Shown: piece by piece, positions 23,206 to 32,849 of the stretch
Layout: every line of letters begins with the position of its first letter
Numbering within the stretch: position 1 is the first letter of the stretch
Origin: Hyposmocoma kahamanoa
Lineage: Eukaryota > Arthropoda > Insecta > Lepidoptera > Cosmopterigidae
Direction of reading: 5' to 3'
Length of the DNA stretch: 64,000 bases
Assembly: GCF_003589595.1 (NCBI RefSeq)
Contig: NW_020653855.1
Location: forward strand, 4,592,060 to 4,656,059
Program-made: the position numbers and the translations under genes
The notes under the pieces: model-generated
What the model was told of the DNA's origin: nothing
Seen by the model: only the letters and a program-made list of their open reading frames with translations
The model's database searches: none

Positions 23206-23307
23206 CCCAAAGTTTTTGTGCTAATAAGCGGTGTCTTCAGATTGAGAAAGCCATTTAGTCTGTTAATGCCTTTCTCTCTCATGCTCCCGCCTTCAGTTGT
23301 ATCCGCC
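23206..23307 (-). CDS. Candidate host-gene exon (102 nt)
   Basis: On the minus strand a pyrimidine-rich acceptor (TTTCTCTTTGTTACCAG) precedes GGCGGATACAACTG, and the exon ends CTTTGGG followed by the strong donor GTAAGT. Only one of three frames is open throughout: one carried base, then ADTTEGGSMREKGINRLNGF, then LNLKTPLISTKTL, then two bases carried onward. The length is a multiple of three, a phase-symmetric exon. No repeat family here covers it. I do not recognise the protein; it could also be a non-coding exon or a chance match. Confidence 0.4.
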
Positions 23308-23589
23308 CTGGTAACAAAGAGAAAATAATTTATTTCACCTCAAAAGAAAAGGTATGTCTAGGAGATTTATATTCTGGTTAACCCCTTGGGATACAAGAAT
23401 AACGTTTATATATGTACAAGTATTTTCCAAACAATGGACTTTGTGGTTGCTTTTTAAGCATTTTATTCTTATGTAAGGCGCGGAATTTAGCCATTTTGGG
23501 AACTATAGCAACTTAGCTTTTGTGTAGGCTTTTGTCTACTAAATGATAAATATCACTATAAAAAACCCTCAGATTATACCATACCATCC

Positions 23590-23740
23590 TATTTTTAAAC
23601 GATTTCGAAGAAAAAAGGAGGTTCTCAACGACTGTATTTTATTGTATGTATGTTACTCTATAACTCGAAGAATTTTTGAACCCATTTTGAAGATTCTTTT
23701 TTGTTGGAAAGAAGGTATATCTCAATATTGGTCCATCGTG
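23590..23740 (+). repeat. Family D fragment
   Basis: AACGATTTCGAAGAAAAAAG, GAGGTTCTCAACGACTGTAT, GATTCTTTTTTGTTGGAAAG and GGTATATCTCAATATTGGTC: the 5' half of family D. It is joined directly to a SINE C scrap. Confidence 0.6.
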
Positions 23741-23785
23741 AGTTTTGGTGTGATTTGTATTTGTCTATGTGTGTGTCCTATACGT
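23738..23785 (+). repeat. SINE C scrap
   Basis: CGTGAGTTTTGGTGTGATTT and GTCTATGTGTGTGTCC match the middle of SINE C at 25675 and 33008. Confidence 0.5.
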
Positions 23786-24214
23786 AGTATTAAGAACCGG
23801 GACAATCGGGGCTCTGCAGTGACGGACAACTCATTGGATTCGGAATCGACGCACTATATTCGTTTTGATAAAGTGTCCGTACTGGCGAGAGAAAAGCATT
23901 TCATTCCGCGGAAAGTACGTGAAGCTATCGAGATTGGTCGTCATTCGAATTACAATCGTGATAGTGGATGGTCGGTACCCCCCGGCTGAAAAATAGTGTT
24001 AGGTACTACGTCAGTGGTTAGTGTAGACGAGACTTTAGAAAGTGACGTTGTTAGTATAGTGTGCAATCCTGCATATGACTTGAATAAAAATGAAGCAAAC
24101 GAGGGTAGATTCTCGCCGACGCCGCCTGCGCCCGCTGCCGTACTGAGTGATCGGGCTGCCAGGACTTTGGCGCGCAGTTTCCGTCGAGTCACCGCCGCGG
24201 AATCTCATGATTAA
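23786..24214 (+). pseudogene. Penelope-like element C-terminal remnant with one in-frame stop
   Basis: Reads RSIKNRDNRGSAVTDNSLDS, HYIRFDKVSVLAREKHFIPR, KVREAIEIGRHSNYNRDSGW and SVPPG, a TGA stop at 23987-23989, then the same frame continues KIVLGTTSVVSVDETLESDV to RRVTAAESHD and a stop. The pattern H.I.FD...VLAREKH..PR..REAIEI..H.N.NRD.GW is that of the C-terminal end of Penelope-like ORFs next to the GIY-YIG endonuclease. The stop sits where family members usually have Trp (TGG), so a single substitution may separate the two halves. 5'-truncated: no RT or GIY-YIG catalytic residues remain. Confidence 0.6.
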
Positions 24215-25184
24215 GGACCACAAATTGGTTCGAAACATGTCGAGAAAAAAAATTCGACTTAAATACGTGAGTTATCCGTTATTTTTAGTTAATATGTCTG
24301 AGTCTCACAGTGGTTTTCTATTTAAATAGAGCGTCTTTTGCCATGACACTTAGATACACGCGATCGCTGCGCAGCGACCACACGACGTGAGCTCGATGAA
24401 ACTCGTGTCGGATAAACGCGTCCTTAGAGTGAAAACCTGTTTTCACATAGCTCGTTTTTACTGTTTTGTTGAAAAAAATGTATAAACTTCTTGCTCAACT
24501 AAAAAGTAATATTATAGTATCTGAAAGAAATATAATTTAATTAATTAAAATGCTAACGACAAACATCATTGCGTTTACTACATTTTACTCTACATTTTTA
24601 TCTACGTTCTGAAAAATTACATTGAAATCACATACGAGGTTTTACTCTAAGACGACGATCGTGTGTGTAATGTGTTGTAAATTTCATTAATGGAATAAAC
24701 AATTTTCTTTTCTCCTCACTAACTCCGAAAGGCTTTCTTTCTCATTACAAATCTGCGCGCGAAAGCAGTTTTTCCACGCTAGCGTGGAAAAGGTTTTTGA
24801 AATTCGAACATGACGATGGACTGTGGTGCACCTAACTTTTTCTTTCGAAGAAAAAAAAACATGGTGACACGTCCATTTGTGATATACATTATATAATGTA
24901 ATATAAATCCGTTGGTATGTATTTTATTATTATTATTGTAGACATTCAATTGACAACAATAACTAATTTTGTTTATTAAAACTGATTTGTTATAGCTCAA
25001 CTGTTTTCCTTTCATCTTTTCTATCCTCGCTATAGTCCTTCACTTGCTTAGGTTTCAATACAAGCAACTCTCGCGTCAAAAAACAACTTTGCAGCCTTGC
25101 ATAACAAATAACTATTCTAACTACTTCTAACGCTTCCTAAAAAAAAAGGGCCAGACCTGCAGAAACCTTTTTAAGAAATACAAT
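24215..25184. other. No gene recognised
   Basis: Probably starts with the untranslated end of the Penelope-like remnant. A short hairpin AACTGCTTTCGCGCGC / AGCAGTTTTTCCACGCTAGC and the palindrome TTTTCCACGCTAGCGTGGAAAA lie near 24770-24791. Confidence 0.4.
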
Positions 25185-25655
25185 ATAATGACCATGTACG
25201 CACAATATATTTATGATATAATAGTTTATGCGCGTCAAAACTTAGCTACTTATGAGCGCCGTACGGGCGGAGGCCGAGCGTTACGAAACGCGGGAACACT
25301 AAAATCCGTTGCCCACCGTACCGAACTTGCAACTAGAAATCCGCGGGTAATAGGTCCCCGATTCTACGAACATCTACCCACAGACCTGAAAAGTGTTAGA
25401 AACGATGAAACGTTTTGTACCTGACTAAAAATCCTTTTATTGGATATTGAATTGTACAGTGTCGATGAGTTGCTTTTGAAACAATTTTAATTTTATTTTA
25501 TTCGACAAGCAGTAGTTATACCACTTTATTTTATATTCATTTTTATTATTATAATTTTATTACTGACGATCATAGTTGTCCCTTGACATTGTATTTCCTA
25601 TTGTAATATTGTGACATTGATAACATGAAATAAACGATTCTATTCTATTCTATTC
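25185..25655 (+). pseudogene. Jockey-like LINE C-terminus with (TTCTA)n tail
   Basis: A 78-codon frame (25188-25424) reads YIYDIIVYARQNLATYERRT, then ELATRNPRVIGPRFYEHLPT and DLKSV. The YIYE.I...RQNL..Y..R plus G.RFYN.LP..LK pattern is a Jockey-type ORF2 end. The UTR runs to GAAATAAACGATTCTATTCT, a TTCTA repeat. Immediately followed by SINE C. Confidence 0.65.
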
Positions 25656-25674
25656 TTCTCTCATATACATTTTA

Positions 25675-25885
25675 ACTGCCTTCGTGGCCGAATGGTCACC
25701 ATACCGGACTGCCACGCAGAGGTCCTAGGTTCGATTTCCGGGCCTGGAGAAATATTTATATGACCTACATTTATTTCTCTCGTGAGTTTGGGTGTAATTT
25801 GTGGTTGTCTATGTGTGTGTCCATGGCACCCGCGATACAGGTTTTCCCTAGTGCGGGGCTACGTTGAGTGTGCGCGATATTATAT
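25675..25885 (+). mobile_element. tRNA-derived SINE C, copy 1
   Basis: Head CTTCGTGGCCGAATGGTCAC has a pol III box A like that of Ser/Leu tRNAs (GTGGCCGA.TGG), and GGTTCGATTTCC is box B. The body has TTTATTTCTCTCGTGAGTTT, GTCTATGTGTGTGTCCATGG and CCTAGTGCGGGGCTACG. No full tRNA fold, so a retroposon rather than a tRNA gene. Confidence 0.75.
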
Positions 25886-26174
25886 CAGTTCTTTCGGTCC
25901 TATTTATTCTTGGTACTTTTGACGACGCTTTTAAAGGACATTTTCAACCTGGTTGAAATATATTAAGTCGAGATGGAACCTTTCCCCACGTTCGCTCCAT
26001 AAGTTTGTGAATAATGAGACATATTACAATAGCTTTACTTGGAAATTGCCTCCAGCTGCGAGCTTACGCGCTAATAAGACGCACGGGGCCATTGCAGCTT
26101 AATTTATGGACGATCTCTTATTTTGCACTTAAATATTCGGTAGTAACCAAGTATATAATTATTTTTTTTTTATG

Positions 26175-26735
26175 GATGTGGTAGGCGATACGCCTGTCCA
26201 TAACAGTTGCAGTACTTTGAATCGCAAAGATCTGATGGGCACCGCCACAGCGCTCGTCACCCTGAGATACAAAGTGACAAATCCTATAATAATATGACTG
26301 TAATAATTATTAATACAAAGATCAAACACTCAGAAAAAATTCCTACGATCCGGTCGGATTCGAACCGACGTCTTCTTGCATACCGTGCCAGACGGAACGA
26401 ACCAACGGACCTCACGAATTTTTCTATGTGCTTGCTCGTGTCTTTGTATTTGGTTTTTCAACGACTTTTTAGTCGTAGCGCCATCTATGAGAAATCTATG
26501 AAAGATTTATCACCCAGCTAGTACCTCTACAGCTACCGGTCCTGGCGAGAGATGTCGCTATTCATTGTATTAATTAAATTTTTATTGAATTGATATTCAA
26601 TTATTTTTTGTGAAATTACTCCACTAGTTTGTTATAATTATTAATACAAAGATCAAACCAAAATCAATAAAAATTTAATCAATATGACTGTAATTTCAAC
26701 AGCACCCTAACCCTTCAAAATCGGAAGTATGTGAG
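26175..26735 (+). repeat. Family A split by SINE B
   Basis: GATACGCCTGTCCATAACAG to GACAAATCCTATA, then after the SINE the family A sequence resumes TGTAATTTCAACAGCACCCT. The duplicated target is at 26291-26304 and 26681-26694. Confidence 0.7.
26305..26680 (-). mobile_element. tRNA-derived SINE B, full insertion with 14-bp duplication
   Basis: Bounded by AATATGACTGTAAT on both sides. On the minus strand: TTGATCTTTGTATTAATAAT, an A+T-rich part with ACTAGTGGAGTAATTTCAC, AGATGGCGCTACGACTAAAA, then the pol III-like box B GACGTCGGTTCGAATCCGAC, and a second TTGATCTTTGTATTAATAAT at the end. The promoter-like part lies about two thirds of the way in, unlike a standard SINE head. Confidence 0.7.
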
Positions 26736-26749
26736 GATTTCTTTTATAA

Positions 26750-26960
26750 TGTTTCAGCAGCAGTAGAGCTCCTTATGAAAGGGCTCGTCCAGGAACTGCC
26801 AAGCAGTAATGTGAGCATTGTTGCATTCCGTTAAGGGTGCTGGTGAAATACAGGCATATGGGACTTGTCAACTTATGTCTCAGGGTGACGGGCGCAGTGG
26901 CAATGCCCCTAATATCTTTGCGATTTAAAGCTCTGAGTGACACTGTTAGGGATAGTTTAT
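26750..26960 (-). repeat. Family A repeat
   Basis: GTAGAGCTCCTTATGAAAGG, GGACTTGTCAACTTATGTCT and TTTAAAGCTCTGAGTGACAC; minus orientation, head-on to the next copy. Confidence 0.75.
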
Positions 26961-27115
26961 AAGGTTTTATATGCCTGTGATTTCACCAACACTCTTACGC
27001 TTCAAAACCGGAACGCAATAATGGTCACATTACTGCTTGGCGCTTAAAAAGGTAAGGCAGCACTACCTCCTTGTACAAACTCTTTGGTAAGTAATTCTAC
27101 TGCTAATAAAATAAT
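26961..27115 (+). repeat. Family A, 3' half
   Basis: TATGCCTGTGATTTCACCAA, TTCAAAACCGGAACGCAATA, CATTACTGCTTGGCGC and AATTCTACTGCTAATA. Confidence 0.7.
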
Positions 27116-27331
27116 AAAAGTTACATAATGGTTATAACTTTTTTATAAAAAGAACCTACCTCAAAAGTTTGCTTATCCGTTTTCGAAATGCATATGGAAG
27201 TCCTCGCTAAACCGAATCATATGTGCCTAAACATAAGGTAGCCGTTGTACACTATTGAGGAGTTCCCTCATCTATCTTCTATTGGCATTATCAGATCAAT
27301 TATAGGTCACCATAACGGTAACAAACAAAGT

Positions 27332-27555
27332 CGAAAATTTTTTTGTCCGAAATAACGTTTCTTCGAATTTTCATTACACCGAAAACGAATTATAAAGAAA
27401 CAGTTGTTCTTTCAGGATATGTTGGATGTTTATCGCAAAGACACGATTAGGTTCGGTTAAGTTAGGTTTAAAAGAAAAAACATTTTCCTCTCAAAATTAC
27501 TTTCGAGGTTATGAAATTTCGACCTAACGTTATTTCTGGAAAAAAAAATTTCGGA
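27332..27555. repeat. Imperfect inverted repeat, possible MITE
   Basis: Arms of about 29 bp, TTTTGTCCGAAATAACGTTT on the left and TAACGTTATTTCTGGAAAAA on the right, roughly 85% complementary, enclosing about 165 bp. Confidence 0.4.
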
Positions 27556-27754
27556 CAACTGATAGATAACCTACCATAACATTTTATTTTCATTAGAATT
27601 ACATACACATGCTAAGTTTTAAAAAGATTTAAAAGTTCTAAAAAAGGCGGAACGTGACCGCATTACCGCCTTCGAGATGTGATGCTGAAGGAAAATGTTG
27701 GGAGTCCATTAGACAGATTTTGGCACCAACGCAATTCAGCGGGAACTTAACCTC

Positions 27755-28060
27755 TAGAACTGACTGTTCACCTTATGTCTACGTAGGATACTTGATTTCT
27801 TGGGTCACATTGCCAGGAAAAAAGGGCACAATTTCGAACAATTAATGGTCACTGGATGGATCGACGGTAAACGTCTGAGGGCTCGCTGGCCTCAAGATAG
27901 TCAGACCAAGTTTGTGCGGCTCTCGGCGTGGATCTCCATGATGCGCTCCACTATGCCAAAGACCGCCACAGTTGGCTCAGCGTTGTCGTGCGGAGCTTGT
28001 TTCCGCGGGGGAGTCACGACCCTCAGTAATGAGGTATATGACGTTAGGAGGAGGCCAACT
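27755..28060 (+). pseudogene. RTE-like LINE C-terminal remnant
   Basis: Reads TLCLRRILDFLGHIARKKGH, NFEQLMVTGWIDGKRLRARW, then after a frame change LGVDLHDALHYAKDRHSWLS, VVVRSLFPRGSHDPQ and a stop. This is the standard ending (FLGHI.R......L.VTG.I.GKR.RGR.P..W.D......L...LH.A.DR..WR) of a lepidopteran endonuclease-RT family. One frameshift near the middle. Confidence 0.7.
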
Positions 28061-28174
28061 TTTATTGAAAACTGTTACTGAAAAGTGGGTGAAATTCAAT
28101 AATGGACTTATACCCTAATTTGCCACTTTAAGTGGTGGAATATATTTTTCAAATTTGAAAGGGAGCACCACCAT

Positions 28175-28390
28175 AAGACAAGTATGGTAACTCTATACAA
28201 ACGTAGCAGCGCGGTTTTGTATGTACGGACGTACACCTTCGCATAATTTCTCTATGTATTCGCGTTGCATAGCGCTGGTCGTCTCACGCGCCTGTCATTA
28301 TTATGCGAATGTGTGCGTCCATACACGCCGCGCTGCGGGAGTGCACACATATCAGTGACGCTTAGCGAATGGAGATACCATACTTGTCTT
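28175..28390. mobile_element. GC-rich MITE with inverted ends
   Basis: Ends AAGACAAGTATGGTAACTC and, inverted, GAGATACCATACTTGTCTT; a second inner inverted match involves GCAGCGCGG and TTCGCATAAT versus ATTATGCGAA and CGCGCTGC. About 216 bp, no protein. The duplication is not clear. Confidence 0.55.
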
Positions 28391-28661
28391 TTTATACAAT
28401 GCCACTATTGGGTAATAAGAAGACTCAAGGTCACACAAAGGGCAAAGACTACGCGGTCGAATCAGTAATGAGGATATCCACAAGGGAACTAGAGTAACCG
28501 ACATAGCTCTAAGAATTGCAAAACTTAACTGGCAACCACGTAGCGGAAGACGCAGCGTGTGCAGACCACCCACAAGATGGACTGATAACCTGATGAAGGT
28601 AGTAGGAATTCGCTGGATGCAAGCGAGGTCGTTGTGGCATTCTTTAGAAGAAGTGATGATG
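28391..28661 (+). pseudogene. RTE-like LINE 3' fragment inserted in family D
   Basis: Frame pieces NEDIHKGTRVTDIALRIAKL, NWQPRSGRRSVCRPPTRWTD, NLMKVVGIRWMQARSLWHSL, EEVMMTF. The R..RVTDI..RIA.LKW....GRRSVGRP.TRW.DDL.KV.G.RWM..A pattern is that of RTE-like LINEs. It ends in GATGATGAC, the usual GAT-type 3' end. The 5' portion is truncated at the MITE. Confidence 0.65.
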
Positions 28662-29966
28662 ACTTTTGAAGTACCCCTTTTCCAGCAATAAAAGAATCAT
28701 TGAAATCTGTTCACAAATGAAGTAGTAAACTGCGTAACATTATCTACACACAAAAAAATATAGTCAAATTTACCTAAGACCGTTGCCTTTATTTTCCTCA
28801 AGTCCTGCATTGATATTTTTAGATGTTGCGAAATTACAACCTGTTTAATTTAAATGTTACAATACGTTTACGTTTTGGAACGTAAACGTACACGTTTCAC
28901 AGATAGACGACTGTATCAATAGTCAGAGGGGTACGTCTAAAATGCCGTAACCGCCGTTTATTGGTTGTCGTAGCTATGGCCAGCATTCTGTCATTCTCTC
29001 CAAGGAATTCGATTACATTACCTCGTATGGAGAAAGATATTCTTTAGTGTATAGGATGTTCTGTAAATGTGCGCTAGAGGATTGAAAAAATTATACAAGA
29101 AAAGAATCTTGGAATCACTGTATCATCAAAATTCAAAAAGAAAATACATTTATTTGACTACCACGAATGACAACAGAACAGACAGAAAAAAGAAACAAAA
29201 CAAAAAACCAAACAGTGATTGGCCAAGTTCTGCTTATGTTTTAACCAATCAGGACGAAGCAGAGCGTTTGAATAGCGTCCTAACGTTCTTTTTTTGAAAG
29301 CCATTAATTAGTTCTGTGTATAGAACTATAATGACATTTTTGAGTTCAGTATCGAGTACCATCGACAATAGAATTTTGGTTCAGAACTAAAAAGAGCGCC
29401 TTTGTGTTATGGTTTATGAAATTATAATTGACGGAAGTACAGGAGTAGAAAATAGTATTTTATGAAATCTTTGCATAATGAGAGTTCTTAAAGTCGGGTA
29501 CCGTGTTTAGGCCACAAGGCTTTGCCGAGTCACTTATGTAATGGGTACGAAATTTTAAGTCCTAATTAGTAATGGTTGCATACAATACTTTTTCTAGGAG
29601 TAAATAAAATGATGATACACAACCAATATTTAATATTTAATGTACATTTTGATAACAATCCATGACAACAAACGTTTTTTAAAATAAATTATAACCTATT
29701 TATAAGGTAAAGGTTTCAGCTTACAGCCTTTTTATATCTTTAGATGAACAACAAACGCTATAAAACAAAAAAGCAAATGGATAGAATAAAACTAAATAAA
29801 TAATAAATATATTATACAACATCAAACTGGTTAAGTATAGCATATATTTTCACCAATATTCCTTTTATAAAACATATATGACCCAATTGCAAGAATTTTA
29901 GGATAGTTTAATCAATCATATAGCATTTGGGTAGCGTCTCAATTGATAATAATTTAAACATACGAC

Positions 29967-30255
29967 CATTGACTTACGAATAAATGGACGACGGGTCTAA
30001 TACAAAAACCACGAAAAAATGTCCCAAGTCAACCTATTTAAACGTAGTGACATGTAAAGGAATATGAAAAAGCTAAAACGTTGAATTCAAATTGTAATGT
30101 CATCGCAGTACTGTCTAATTTTGCTTGCTTCGCTGTCAGAAGAAACAAACGAAGACTAAAGCGTGAATGACGCTCTGTATACGATTTTAACGCCCTATAA
30201 GTTCGGACACTTTTTAGCGCGTACTCATATAATTCCATATAATTGTAAGTCAATG
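29967..30255. mobile_element. hAT-type MITE M with 8-bp duplication
   Basis: Flanked by CATACGAC at 29959-29966 and 30256-30263. Ends CATTGACTTACGAATAAATG and, inverted, CATATAATTGTAAGTCAATG. 289 bp, no transposase. A second half-copy lies at 408-574. Confidence 0.75.
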
Positions 30256-30430
30256 CATACGACGCTCTTTTTTTGAAACTCATAATAGTTCTGAGTACAT
30301 ACTCAGTATAGTTCTGCGTACAGATCTTTAATTTTTTTTTTCTGCTCAGTGGCGAGTACCATAAACAATAGAATTTTGATTCAGAACTGAAAAGAGTGTA
30401 TGGTTTTTGAAATTATAATTGACAGATTAA

Positions 30431-30827
30431 TGCCGGGTGCACGAGTCTTTTGCTTGCGTGACTCGTTTCGCGCATACGCAAGATCTGTCTGCGCTGTCGG
30501 ATCGGTCTTGTGCGCGCAGATAGGACTGTTCGCGAGTCTTCTTTGCGTTGCATGTGTTTGATATCTAGCACGTTTGATATTTCCACGCATGCAACAGGGA
30601 ACGTTTGCGGAGGAGAGACGGACACCACTGGCCAATCACAGAGCAGCAGCGTCCACGCGTCCGATAAAATCAAAATAAAGACTAGGCACCGCGCATGCGC
30701 GCAAGTCTTTCCGCAACGCAAAACGGAAGACTGGTGAACGCATTTACGCGGAAGGCAGATTTCTACGCCGTGACCCTACCAACGCAAGCAAGCGAAATAC
30801 GCAAGTGAAGGATTCGTGCTCCAGGCA
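30431..30827. mobile_element. GC-rich MITE U with TAA duplication
   Basis: Flanked by TAA at 30428-30430 and 30828-30830. Ends TGCCGGGTGCACGAGTCTTT and, inverted, AGGATTCGTGCTCCAGGCA, with ACTTGCGT/GCTTGCGT just inside. Removing it restores the L sequence ATTGACAGATTAAGTACAGG. A 3-bp TAA duplication fits the PIF/Harbinger group. Overlapping frames at 30381-30737 are caused by its high G+C. Confidence 0.65.
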
Positions 30828-30870
30828 TAAAGTACAGGAGTAGAAAAAGAATATTAAACATTAGAGGAGC

Positions 30871-31439
30871 ATGTACCATAAAAGTAACACCCAATTTTTG
30901 GTGCTAAAAGTAGATCCATGCTGTGAAATGGGATATATATCAGTTGACACAATAGCTAATATACGTCGAAAATAGAGCTGCCAATATTCCAACGCGAAAC
31001 GAATTTACCTCCACTAACACAATAAAATTAGTCGACAAAATAGAGCAAAGTAAACGTGTCGGGAATGTTACGAAGTTACAGTCGTGTCAGAAATACGTTA
31101 TTTTGCAGACTTTTGTTTTAAGCTCGGGGGATTTAGCGGTAGATTCAATCAATGAATGTTAGGAGCTAATGAAGCCCAGTGGGAGAACCGTTGCTTGCCA
31201 ATTAATAGATTGAAGAGTCGAATTCTAGTGCCTACATGTATCTATGTTTACATGTGGCGCCGCGGTGGCGGCGTTTTTTGCTGCTGCGGGGCCGCAAGAG
31301 TCACGCTTCGGCCACGAAAATATCTCCACGTTTAGCACCGCCGCGATACATGTATGAAAATGTGTATACACATGCAAGGGCTATATCTGATGGTGTGAAC
31401 ATGTTTTGTAAATCGACTACCACTAATCTTATTCCTCTA
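30871..31439. other. No gene recognised; GC-rich spot at 31250-31350
   Basis: The spot has TTACATGTGGCGCCGCGGTG and ACCGCCGCGATACATGTATG, loosely inverted to each other. No protein motif. Confidence 0.4.
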
Positions 31440-31800
31440 TAGATGTTTGTCTAAATATTTGGGATAAAGACTACGAGGAAATTTCACTAGCAAGAGGCAT
31501 TTGATATAGGACGATACAATTGCCACCTCCTCGAAAGCCTTGGTTTGAAGGTGCTGGTCTCTCTAGGAAAACTCCTGTTTCAGCATTTAGAATCAGATCT
31601 GGTCATATTCCACTAAATAAATTTTATCACTTAATAGATATCAAAGCCTCACCGCTCTGCGATTACTGCAAAAGAATAGAAGACCTGATTAACTTATTGC
31701 ATCAAATCTGAAAATGCCCCTTACTGACCACGCAATTTGAGATTCCCTATGAGGCCGGATATATGTAAATAAAATATGTGTATAAATAAACACAATGTAA
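31440..31800 (+). pseudogene. LINE RNase H/zinc-knuckle tail remnant
   Basis: Reads WDKDYEEISLARGI, then PPPRKPWFEGAGLSRKTPVS, AFRIRSGHIPLNKFYHLIDI, KASPLCDYCKRIEDLINLLH. The LSR..(V)SAFR.RSGH.PLN.F......SP.C..C...ED..H pattern follows RNase H in I/R1-group LINEs; Cys pairs CDYC remain, the final His/Cys pair is lost to a stop. 3' sequence has AATAAAATATG and AATAAACAC. Confidence 0.6.
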
Positions 31801-31984
31801 TACAGTGGTAAAGGCCTTGTTAAAAATTTGGAAAAAAAAATGCAAGGGCGACTACAACTGTCGCCTGCTGGTGATTTATCATTTTTGTATCAGACTTCTT
31901 AATATTAGTAATAATAGTAGTTATTTTAGCTGTACGAGTACCGCGTTGATATAATGTTTGCTAGACGTCTAAGTTTTTTTTTGT

Positions 31985-32187
31985 TTTGTTTTTTTTTACA
32001 TAGCCCCGCACTAGGGAAACCCTGTGTCGCGGGTGCCATGGACACACACATAGACAACCACAAATTACACCCAAACTCACGGGAGAAATAAATGTAGGCC
32101 ATACAAATATTTCTCCCAGCCCGGGAATCGAACCTGGGACCTCTGCGTGGCAGTCCGGCATGGTAACCGTTCGGCCACGGAGGCAGT
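31985..32187 (-). mobile_element. tRNA-derived SINE C, copy 2
   Basis: Minus strand: GCCTCCGTGGCCGAACGGTT (box A), GGTCCCAGGTTCGATTCCCG (box B), then GAAATATTTGTATGGCC, TGTGTGTGTCCATGGCACCC and CTAGTGCGGGGCTATG, followed by an A-rich tail. The downstream 32-bp tandem duplication of GTTAAGTATTTATACAATA (32184 and 32216) is next to its head. Confidence 0.75.
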
Positions 32188-32257
32188 TAAGTATTTATAC
32201 AATAGTTAGGAGTTAGTTAAGTATTTATACAATATGCGCTTCGTTTTACTACACTAA

Positions 32258-32422
32258 GGGTCGTATTCTAGAACTCTACTTAATGCTCAAGTCAGGATTT
32301 GAGTATGGTTTAAAGCACTCGAAATCATACTTAAGTCCTTGTCATTAGGGTCGTATTTCCAGTGCTTGTGTTTCCAGTGCAATCCTGACTTGAGCATTGA
32401 GTAGAGTTCTAGAATACGACCC
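32258..32422. mobile_element. MITE H with 42-bp inverted termini, TAA duplication
   Basis: Left arm GGGTCGTATTCTAGAACTCT..CAAGTCAGGATTT, right arm AATCCTGACTTGAGCATTGA..TAGAATACGACCC, almost perfect inverse. TAA at 32255-32257; the matching TAA is at 32847-32849, displaced by the LTR inserted in the last 4 bp. PIF/Harbinger-like by duplication. Confidence 0.7.
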
Positions 32423-32842
32423 TGTGACGGTGTGACCTCCTTATACCGTCATCCCACCTTTTTGTATCGCCTCTCTCCATTCGTATCGTATCGTTTTTTC
32501 TTCTTCTACTCATATTTAAATTTAAAATTGTTTCATTTTACCTCGCATTCTGATTTTGTTTCTTTCTATCGTCACTCTCTGCGCGACCGCGGTAGCGAAT
32601 AGACCATTATTTATCATTTTGAATCGTTTACTAGCTATATTTATACAGTTTACATTTTAAAGATTATATTTGTTAAAACCGAATAAATAAACCGATTAAA
32701 TATCTATAAACTGGACTTTCAACGTTTGAATTGCTAAATTTACTAAATAAGATGTTGGAGGCTGCGGAGGCTATTACTGCTATACAGGACACACACTTTT
32801 ACAATCTCCCAGAACGCCCCCAGCACCAGCAGCACCTCCACA
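32423..32842 (+). mobile_element. Solo-LTR-like element F, copy 2, with ACCC duplication
   Basis: 420 bp, begins TGTGACGGTGTGACCTCCTT, ends AGCAGCACCTCCACA, flanked by ACCC at 32419-32422 and 32843-32846. Contains ACCGAATAAATAAACCGATT (polyadenylation-like) and GGAGGCTGCGGAGGCT. TG...CA plus a 4-bp duplication fits a solo LTR of a Ty3- or BEL-type element; no internal coding region is next to it. Confidence 0.6.
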
Positions 32843-32849
32843 ACCCTAA

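Larger units (their letters stand above)
28080..28765 (-). repeat. Family D copy split by a LINE and a MITE
   Basis: Left half 28080-28174 (CCTAATTTGCCACTTTAAGT, GGAGCACCACCAT) and right half 28662-28765 (GTACCCCTTTTCCAGCAATA, AAAGAATCATTGAAATCTGT) are contiguous in other family D copies. The inserted block is 28175-28661. Confidence 0.6.
29185..30870 (+). repeat. L repeat, tandem copies with two nested MITEs
   Basis: 29185-29455 carries the L 3' section (AGTGATTGGCCAAGTTCTGC, ACCAATCAGGACGAAGCAGA, AAAAAGAGCGCCTTTGTG, GAAATTATAATTGACGG). From about 29460 a further copy runs to 30870 (CGGGTACCGTGTTTAGGCC..ATTATAATTGACAGATTAA..AGTACAGGAGTAGAAAA), interrupted at 29967-30255 and 30431-30827. Confidence 0.65.

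Noticed and set aside
30381..30737. Cluster of G+C-rich frames on both strands
   Set aside because: They lie inside MITE U, defined by TAA duplications and inverted ends; high G+C explains the lack of stops.
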